Part shown: positions 7,869 to 12,559 of the stretch, piece after piece | How positions within the stretch are numbered: position 1 is the stretch's first letter | Layout of the letters: every line of letters begins with the position of its first letter | Assembly (NCBI GenBank): GCA_002729295.1 | Contig: PBTU01000117.1 | Location: 1-12,559, forward strand | Reading direction: 5' to 3' | Length of the DNA: 12,559 nucleotides | Source: Verrucomicrobiales bacterium | GTDB taxonomy: Bacteria > Verrucomicrobiota > Verrucomicrobiia > Verrucomicrobiales > Akkermansiaceae | Position numbers and translations under genes: made by a program | Notes under the pieces: generated by a model | Seen by the model: the letters and a program-made list of their open reading frames with translations, nothing else | Told to the model about the DNA's origin: nothing | Databases searched by the model: none

Positions 7869-7924
7869 ATAGAAAAAGTGAATTAGTGTGAAACAGAGAT
7901 CGAACAGAGCGGGGACCCACAAAC

Positions 7925-7955
7925 ACAAGAGATATTCTGTAAGAATATCCCTTGT
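7925..7955. promoter_or_regulatory. Long near-perfect inverted repeat in the intergenic gap
   Basis: The inner arms GATATTCT (7931-7938) and AGAATATC (7942-7949) are perfect complements around a 3-base GTA centre. After one mismatch, outer arms ACAAG (7925-7929) and CTTGT (7951-7955) pair again. On the minus strand it lies 15 bases past the PEP-CTERM stop and 56 bases before the next ATG. No T-tract follows on that strand, so it is not a classical intrinsic terminator; an operator for a dimeric regulator or an RNA-processing/attenuation hairpin fits equally well. Confidence 0.55.
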
Positions 7956-7970
7956 AATGCGAGCGACAGC

Positions 7971-8720
7971 CTAGCGCCGACGTTTGAATGATCCGGCGAT
8001 AAGCCCTCCGATCAGAAAGAGAACACCCGAGGGCTCTGGAACGGTCGTCACACCGACGCCATCAACTACGCCATCAAAATCAAAGACAAAACGTGAAGAT
8101 CCGGAAATCGTGAAACCCGGGGTTGGATTCGCGTGATCCATATCGATCGTCAGGGCACTTCCAGAAACTGCGAAGGTTCCAGAGTAAGGCAAGACGTTTG
8201 GCCCTGCGGTGACCGTCATCGTAAAAGAAGTATCAATATCAATCGAAGTCAAAAGTTGATCTGTGAAGGTAACGGTGTCGTTAGCATCAAAACCCCCAAG
8301 AGAGAAGCCGACGGAATCCGCGTTTCCGAAAAAGAATGATTCCAGGGAGACAGCCCTGAGGTCGTTGGAGAGATCAAGAGTAACCCCTTGGATAGGAAAA
8401 GTCGCCACACCAGTCGTGGTAACGAGACTTGCATCAAAATCTAGTGAGCCAACACCGAAGTCTCCTTCATTAGGATACATATCGTTGACTTGATTAATAC
8501 CGGCCCCAAATTTCTGCGCAGGATTATTAATGTTCCAATAAGCATCAGCATCAATACCGCTATTTGTGCCTTTGTTAATTTGACCAAATGAGCCACTAAA
8601 GTCGTAATCTTTAATGACACTGTTCCCATCCATCGTGGACTCCAGCGAGAGCGACGCGGCATTCAAGGAGAAGCAAGGAAACGCAGATAATACGGCAATG
8701 TAATAATAGGTTTTTTTCAT
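7971..8720 (-). CDS. Secreted PEP-CTERM sorting-domain protein
   Basis: This 249-residue exported protein has a Sec signal peptide (MKKTYYYIAVLSAF..., cleavage near AA22) and ends in a PEP-CTERM tail at 227-249: VPEPSG, a hydrophobic helix, then KRRR. In the known system, such tails are recognised by an exosortase at the inner membrane and the protein is passed on to the cell surface or exopolysaccharide; no exosortase is in this window. The middle is beta-rich, low in Cys and Lys, and rich in Asp, Ser, Thr and Gly. It shares spaced motifs with the 312-residue protein upstream: FxxGSLxF/WDxxxxTxxGV and PY(S/A)GxxxV followed by T(I/F)D and FxFD. It starts 111 bp after the 126-residue gene and has no clear Shine-Dalgarno. 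Its function is unknown; a surface or matrix role is inferred only from the sorting tail. Confidence 0.92.
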   Translation of the reverse strand: MKKTYYYIAVLSAFPCFSLNAASLSLESTMDGNSVIKDYDFSGSFGQINKGTNSGIDADAYWNINNPAQKFGAGINQVNDMYPNEGDFGVGSLDFDASLVTTTGVATFPIQGVTLDLSNDLRAVSLESFFFGNADSVGFSLGGFDANDTVTFTDQLLTSIDIDTSFTMTVTAGPNVLPYSGTFAVSGSALTIDMDHANPTPGFTISGSSRFVFDFDGVVDGVGVTTVPEPSGVLFLIGGLIAGSFKRRR

Positions 8721-8758
8721 AGTATAATTTAGGGTTGGATTTTTGAGAATAAATTTGG

Positions 8759-8790
8759 GGATTTCTTATCTCGTATCATTTACGAAATCC
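8759..8790. other. Weak stem-loop between the 126- and 249-residue protein genes
   Basis: GGATTTC (8759-8765) can pair with GAAATCC (8784-8790), and an inner TCGTA/TACGA pairing is also possible. No T-tract follows on the minus strand, so terminator function is doubtful. The rest of the 111-bp gap is AT-rich and shows nothing else I can defend. Confidence 0.3.
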
Positions 8791-8831
8791 TATTGAGAGT
8801 TTAACACATTCTTGATTTCTGTCTACATTAG

Positions 8832-9212
8832 CTAACTCGGACGAGTCGAAAAATTTTTTCGATCTACCATACTGAGCACCCACGAGACCATGTGCTCATC
8901 AGCAAAGAGGCCACTCGCGACGCTCCAGCTCCCCGGGGTCAACAAAGAGGATTCCTCGACCCGGAAGAGATCACTTGTTCCGACACTGAAAGCAATATTC
9001 GCCGTCACTTGGTCCGCACTTAAGGGAGCATAAGTTTGGTCATTTTCTTGCGTAAGACCTGAAATCGAGAAAGCGATGCCATCTTGATCGCGGTCCTGAG
9101 CACTCGCGCCAGAGAGCACCACTAAGGTGTCAGCAAAAGATGACTGACTCAAAAAAAGGGAGCTCACCAAAGCAGCCGATTTTTTAATGGATTGGAACGT
9201 GTCTATCGTCAT
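8832..9212 (-). CDS. Small secreted protein, probably with a frameshifted C-terminus
   Basis: The 126-residue product has a signal peptide (1 to about 27, ending SQSSFA) and a short beta-rich body. From residue 66 onward, AFSVGTSDLFRVEESSLL...W is collinear with ISFSRSGDESFFLEKSNTL...W of the 312-residue neighbour, which then ends in TFYRVAKA. Here the frame instead ends in NFSTRPS. If one base is dropped in the A6T5 run at 8849-8859, the frame becomes DRKIFRLVRVS followed by TAA (8828-8830), restoring the expected FYRV-like ending. So the reading frame may be broken, misread in sequencing, or corrected by slippage. The gene starts 15 bp after the 312-residue gene, with AGG a few bases before the ATG, and is clearly in its operon. 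It lacks a PEP-CTERM tail. Function is unknown; it may be a shortened paralogue. Confidence 0.75.
   Translation of the reverse strand: MTIDTFQSIKKSAALVSSLFLSQSSFADTLVVLSGASAQDRDQDGIAFSISGLTQENDQTYAPLSADQVTANIAFSVGTSDLFRVEESSLLTPGSWSVASGLFADEHMVSWVLSMVDRKNFSTRPS
8849..8859 (-). other. A6T5 run at the apparent frame break
   Basis: On the coding strand six A are followed by five T within the last codons of the 126-residue gene. Loss of one base here joins the body of the protein to a FRLVRVS ending that matches the paralogue's FYRV tail. Confidence 0.5.
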
Positions 9213-9227
9213 GACCTATTGAATTGA

Positions 9228-10166
9228 TTACCTTTCTTCTTGCTCGGCTGGGGCCTTCGCCACGCGGTAAAAAGTCCTTTCCGAGGCTCGGCTTACCTCA
9301 AGAAGGACCGTTTCAGTTGCGGAGAAAACGGAGCCGACAGTCTCCCAATCATCTTCGACAAGTGTATTCGATTTTTCTAAGAAGAAAGATTCATCCCCAG
9401 AACGTGAAAAGCTAATTTGCAGCATGACCTCCGCCTCCCCGACGTCTAAAATCATGAGACTTGGGGTGATCGGGGAGTCGGGAAGCTCCACTTTGAGAGC
9501 ATCTGGAGTCGCAATCAGATCAAACTCAAAGAGCACATCCGCAGCCCCCCCTACACCGATCCAATCCTGAGGCTCGTCACTCAGGTCAAAGGTGAAGGTT
9601 CCATTTTCAACCTTCAATTGACCTGCATAAGGTTCAATCGTCTGAGGAAAACCACTTACGATTGGGGTCCACGTAAGATCAGCGGTAAAGTTTGCGGTCT
9701 CAAGGACCCCATTGACGAATTGTAGTCCCACTCCTTCGATCTTGCTGAGAACAATCTCTGCCGTCACGGGGAAAGCCACAGGAACCTGCAGCTCGGTCTT
9801 CACCGAGTCGTTGTATGACGAGAAATTAAATGCGAACATCGACGACGTCACTGCGATAGTCTCCACACCCACTCCGGTAATGGCAGCATCATCCCAAGTC
9901 AGTGATCCTAAATTAAATGATCCCGAAAGCTGCTCATCCCCTGGATCACGAGGGCCTAGCCCATCTGGATCATCTGAGGAAATCGGCAAAGGCCGGTAGG
10001 CGAGCGAATTAAACTCGCCATCACCAAGACCATCTAAATTTGGAATGACGAACGCATAGCCATTTCCACTCGACTCAGAAGCGCCAGTTCCCTCAAGGCT
10101 CACACTCCCAGCGAGCCCCGCCGAGAGGCTTGAGAAGAAAATGGAAAATGGAATCAACTGTTTCAT
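9228..10166 (-). CDS. Secreted beta-rich protein with FYRV-type C-terminal module
   Basis: This 312-residue protein has a signal peptide (MKQLIPFSIFFSSLSAGLA, cleavage near 19) and a mature part dominated by beta strands and acidic residues, consistent with an exported surface or periplasmic protein. The first two thirds resemble the 249-residue PEP-CTERM protein in this window (shared GSLxW/FD...TGV and PYAGQLKV...TFDL...FEFD patterns). In place of the PEP-CTERM tail it carries a distinct module from about 240: SLMILDVG, ISFSRSGDESFFLEKSNTL, DDW, and the ending SERTFYRVAKAPAEQEER. Endings of the form 'TL...W...FYRV' are common in verrucomicrobial secreted proteins as I recall, but I cannot name the family. 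It begins 7 bp after the TonB receptor stop, so it is very probably co-transcribed and may serve as an accessory to the receptor. No catalytic motif is seen. Confidence 0.88.
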   Translation of the reverse strand: MKQLIPFSIFFSSLSAGLAGSVSLEGTGASESSGNGYAFVIPNLDGLGDGEFNSLAYRPLPISSDDPDGLGPRDPGDEQLSGSFNLGSLTWDDAAITGVGVETIAVTSSMFAFNFSSYNDSVKTELQVPVAFPVTAEIVLSKIEGVGLQFVNGVLETANFTADLTWTPIVSGFPQTIEPYAGQLKVENGTFTFDLSDEPQDWIGVGGAADVLFEFDLIATPDALKVELPDSPITPSLMILDVGEAEVMLQISFSRSGDESFFLEKSNTLVEDDWETVGSVFSATETVLLEVSRASERTFYRVAKAPAEQEER

Positions 10167-10173
10167 CGATTAT

Positions 10174-12288
10174 TTAGAAACTTAGCTCAAGAGATGCTCC
10201 AATGAGTCGTGGAGCGGAAGGGTAACCCAGACTTCCGGGATAGAAATCAACTGTCTGAGCAGCAATATTCGGCAAAAGCCCCGGTTCTTGCCCGAGAAGG
10301 TGATTGTCGCCGAAGAGATTATTTACAAACACGGTAATACGCCCGCTCTCCCATTCATATCCTGCGGAAAGGTTTGCGGTGAAAAACGAGTCAAGCTCGA
10401 CACTCTGGTCCTGAGGCACCTGAATCTGTCCACCTGAACCAGTGGTAGGTGGAGAAAAGAGATACGGGCCGTAGGCACGAGAGCTAAAGTTACCGTCAAG
10501 CGAAACGAAAAACCCGTTCACGGGACGATACGTCACCCCGATACTTCCATTCCACCTCGGCGCCTGGGCAAACTCATAGCCGCGGTAATCCCCCTCATCC
10601 GGGAGCCAGGCAAAAACCGGGTCTAAAGGAATTTTGAAATCTCGAAACTGAGTATTTAAGTATCCGACAGAAGCAAAAATTTCGATATCATCAGTAGGCT
10701 GATAAGAAAGTTCCACCTCAGCTCCAAAAGAATCAGATGTTCCTGCATTCAAGATCAGATCTTGGGGAACATTCCTAATCGAACTGCGAGCGACCACCTG
10801 CTGATCGGTCCGATTATTGTAAAAGGTATTAGCTGACAACTGCAACTGATCGTCAAAAAAACGATTACGATAACTTAACTCATAATTCCAGCTCAGCTCG
10901 GGGTCATACGGGTTGATATCTCCCGCCGTGCTTACCTCTACCCCGCCCGCGCGATACCCGCGGCTGATGGAAAATCCTAAAGTGTGCTCCGAATCGAATT
11001 CATAGCGCAGGCCGAGCTTTGGGAGAAACTCGCTGTCACTTTTGCTGACAGTGGTATTGCCTTGTGAGCGGAAGTCAAAGCCATCGTGGAGGAGCCGTCC
11101 TCCTGTAATCAGATAAAACTCATCCCAAGCATGAAAATCAGCCTCACCGAAAAGAGCGAGGTTTTCCCGGTCCCGTTCGCTATTTACCTGCGTGCTCTCG
11201 GCATCACTATAAGCGCCAAAGATCCCGAAAACCGCTTTCCCCCAATCATCATCAAAATTAACACGAAACTCCTGCGTGAAATCCTCTTCGAAGTCATTCC
11301 GAGGATTCACCACTTTAACGGAGAGGTCGTTTTGAACATAACCCGTCATCGAGGTGAAACGAATGGTGTCAGAAAAATCAAAGGTATTCTCCCAACCAAA
11401 GGTATGCGTTCTTCCATTACGGACCTGAATGTCGGAAAAATCATTAATCCGATCAAAAAAAGATAGGCCTGGGTTTGCCCCTAACACCGGGAAATTCGGC
11501 CCCACTGCAAAATTCACCGAAGGAGAACTCGTGGAATATGAGTAGGAAAAAAGAGAACGAAACGGACTATCGAGGGGCTCATAGAGCGCCTTCATGCGAA
11601 AGGTCTCGCTCGTGCTTGTTCGGATATCACTCTGAAAAGGCAGCGCCCTCGCGCCCAGCTTGGGAAAAGAAATTGCACTATCGCTCTCACTGATCTCACC
11701 ACTAAAACGGAGGAAAAGAGACTCCGTTAAGGGGACATTGAGCATACCCGCATGTTCAAAAAGTCCCTGCTCTCCATAAGTCACTCGTGTGGCCCCTTCA
11801 AAAATTGTTGTCGGGTCTTTGGTGCGGATATTGACCGAACCACCAATCGAATTCCTTCCCTGGAGTGTCGATTGCGGGCCGCGAAGGACCTCGATGGTTT
11901 CCACATCCCAGAGGGCGAGAGGACCTCGTCTCGCAGCTTGCTGACTCAGGGCAACTCCATCAACAAAGGTTGTGATGAGCGGCACTTGACTACCCGAGCC
12001 GTTGTTGGCATCGAAATTTTCTGAATTGACTCCTCGGATGCTAAAGCCGCTATCAACATCCTGCGGTGCGATAACATTGCCTAAAAACCGAAAAGCATCA
12101 GCTGCGGTTCGCGCGCTCTTAGTCTCCAGGCGCCCAGCATCCACACGACCAACGGAGCGTAGAGATTTTGACTGGTCTTCTCCCAGCTTGGAGGCGGTGA
12201 CCACTACTTCGCCAAGATCCCCTGGTGTCTCCTCTGCAAAGCCGGAAGCTAGCGGTAACGTGAAGAGGAAAGCATTCCGTATTTTCAT
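10174..12288 (-). CDS. TonB-dependent outer-membrane receptor
   Basis: This 704-residue protein has a signal peptide (about 1-18), a TonB-box-like EVVVTAS at 27-33, a plug domain with FSIRGVN (82-88), FVDGV (108-112) and VETIEVLRGPQSTLQGRNSIGGSVNI (about 129-154), and a long beta barrel of alternating aromatic strands. It ends in LIGASLELSF, with the C-terminal Phe typical of outer-membrane barrels. The length and motif order are complete. Such receptors take up siderophores, cobalamin, carbohydrates or other large ligands using the proton motive force through TonB-ExbBD, none of which is encoded here. There is no extra N-terminal signalling domain, so it should not act as a FecA-type transducer. 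It leads an operon with two secreted proteins (7- and 15-bp gaps). A weak GAAGAG precedes the ATG. The ligand is unknown; the nearby PKS/NRPS genes make a cluster-derived metallophore one possibility. Confidence 0.97.
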   Translation of the reverse strand: MKIRNAFLFTLPLASGFAEETPGDLGEVVVTASKLGEDQSKSLRSVGRVDAGRLETKSARTAADAFRFLGNVIAPQDVDSGFSIRGVNSENFDANNGSGSQVPLITTFVDGVALSQQAARRGPLALWDVETIEVLRGPQSTLQGRNSIGGSVNIRTKDPTTIFEGATRVTYGEQGLFEHAGMLNVPLTESLFLRFSGEISESDSAISFPKLGARALPFQSDIRTSTSETFRMKALYEPLDSPFRSLFSYSYSTSSPSVNFAVGPNFPVLGANPGLSFFDRINDFSDIQVRNGRTHTFGWENTFDFSDTIRFTSMTGYVQNDLSVKVVNPRNDFEEDFTQEFRVNFDDDWGKAVFGIFGAYSDAESTQVNSERDRENLALFGEADFHAWDEFYLITGGRLLHDGFDFRSQGNTTVSKSDSEFLPKLGLRYEFDSEHTLGFSISRGYRAGGVEVSTAGDINPYDPELSWNYELSYRNRFFDDQLQLSANTFYNNRTDQQVVARSSIRNVPQDLILNAGTSDSFGAEVELSYQPTDDIEIFASVGYLNTQFRDFKIPLDPVFAWLPDEGDYRGYEFAQAPRWNGSIGVTYRPVNGFFVSLDGNFSSRAYGPYLFSPPTTGSGGQIQVPQDQSVELDSFFTANLSAGYEWESGRITVFVNNLFGDNHLLGQEPGLLPNIAAQTVDFYPGSLGYPSAPRLIGASLELSF

Positions 12289-12343
12289 CTACTCTTCAAT
12301 AGTCAAGAATACCAAGAGCACAAGGGTTGAGTCGCAGAACTCC

Positions 12344-12372
12344 TTTATGTTCAGCCTGCTAGTCATCACCAA
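12344..12372 (-). promoter_or_regulatory. Candidate promoter for the TonB receptor operon
   Basis: A TTGGTG (12367-12372) and a CATAAA (12344-12349) lie 17 bases apart on the minus strand, about 55 bases before the receptor ATG and just after the upstream terminator. The match to the sigma-70 consensus is partial (three and four of six bases), so only the location supports it. Confidence 0.22.
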
Positions 12373-12410
12373 AGAACAAGACTGAAAAAATCTAAAAATA
12401 AGCCTTTGAG

Positions 12411-12453
12411 AAAAAAAACCAAAAAAAGGGACTGACCCGGCTGGGCCAGTCCC
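12411..12453 (-). terminator. Intrinsic terminator of the right-edge PEP-CTERM gene
   Basis: GGGACTG (12428-12434) pairs with CAGTCCC (12447-12453), with an inner CCC/GGG pairing around a GGCT loop. On the minus strand the hairpin is followed by a T-rich tract (T7, GG, T8; 12427 down to 12411). It lies 32 bases past the stop of the PEP-CTERM gene and separates that gene from the TonB receptor unit. Confidence 0.9.
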
Positions 12454-12485
12454 CGTAATTAAGTTTTCAAATAGGATGAAACGTC

Positions 12486-12559
12486 CTACTTGCGTGAGCG
12501 GCGTCCAAGACCGAAGAGCAACGCCAATCCTGAAAGGAGAGCAGTCGATGGCTCTGGAA
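12486..12559 (-). CDS. C-terminal end of a PEP-CTERM protein (cut by the right edge)
   Basis: Reading from 12557 down gives PEPSTALLSGLALLFGLGRRSRK and a TAG stop at 12486-12488. This is a complete PEP-CTERM sorting tail: PEPS, a hydrophobic helix, then a basic cluster. The rest of the gene lies outside the window, so its function cannot be judged. A strong terminator follows, so it belongs to a separate transcript from the TonB receptor. Confidence 0.88.
   Translation of the reverse strand, partial: PEPSTALLSGLALLFGLGRRSRK

Noticed and set aside
7869..7928. TTG start at 7928 adding 20 residues to the membrane protein
   Set aside because: It would place the start inside the palindrome, uses a rare start codon and has no ribosome site; the ATG at 7868 gives a sensible cytoplasmic tail and one membrane helix.
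8721..8726. TATACT as a -10 box for the 249-residue gene
   Set aside because: It directly abuts the ATG, so transcription would start within the coding sequence, and no -35 element fits.
11086..12385. Plus-strand frames opposite the TonB receptor
   Set aside because: The receptor reads through without interruption with plug and barrel motifs; the other strand shows no family signal.

Overview
The window looks like a chromosomal segment from a marine-type Verrucomicrobium (phylum Verrucomicrobiota). Three things suggest this: two secreted proteins with PEP-CTERM sorting tails (one at 7971-8720, one cut by the right edge), a neighbouring secreted protein ending in a 'TFYRV' tail of the kind I recall from verrucomicrobial secreted proteins, and a large TonB-dependent receptor. 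Base composition is near 50% GC. The phylum call is inference; no rRNA or housekeeping marker is present. Every convincing gene lies on the minus strand, so transcription runs from right to left.

Right part (12559 down to about 7971). A PEP-CTERM protein ends at 12486 and is followed by a strong intrinsic terminator (12411-12453). A new unit then begins: a TonB-dependent outer-membrane receptor (12288-10174), a secreted 312-residue protein 7 bp behind it, and a secreted 126-residue protein 15 bp further on. After a 111-bp gap comes a 249-residue PEP-CTERM protein. The 312- and 249-residue proteins appear to be paralogues that differ in their C-terminal modules. The 126-residue protein resembles the C-terminal half of the 312-residue protein, but its last residues are out of frame at an A6T5 run.

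Left part (7868 down to 1). A single-pass membrane protein of unknown function is followed by a biosynthetic set: an Sfp-type phosphopantetheinyl transferase, a thioester reductase carrying a TubC-type N-terminal docking domain, a SAM-dependent methyltransferase, a free-standing class III aminotransferase of the type found inside PKS/NRPS lines, and a modular PKS (ketosynthase plus malonyl-type acyltransferase) that runs off the left edge. The last four genes are joined by three successive 4-bp ATGA stop/start overlaps, so they are very probably translated as one coupled operon.

Working model (inference). The PPTase activates carrier domains of a hybrid PKS/NRPS line lying mostly to the left. 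The PKS extends with malonyl units. The docking-domain reductase releases the chain as an aldehyde or alcohol. The aminotransferase either converts that aldehyde to an amine (as in myxochelin-type release) or installs a beta-amino group during assembly (as in mycosubtilin and microcystin). The methyltransferase decorates the product. The TonB receptor locus just upstream might import the product or its metal complex, but the sequence does not prove the two are connected. Two long G runs (G10 and G8) inside the reductase gene and a 14-bp-arm palindrome upstream of the membrane-protein gene are the most notable non-coding signals. There are no RNA genes, IS elements or CRISPR arrays that I can see, and no gene-free stretch longer than 300 bases.
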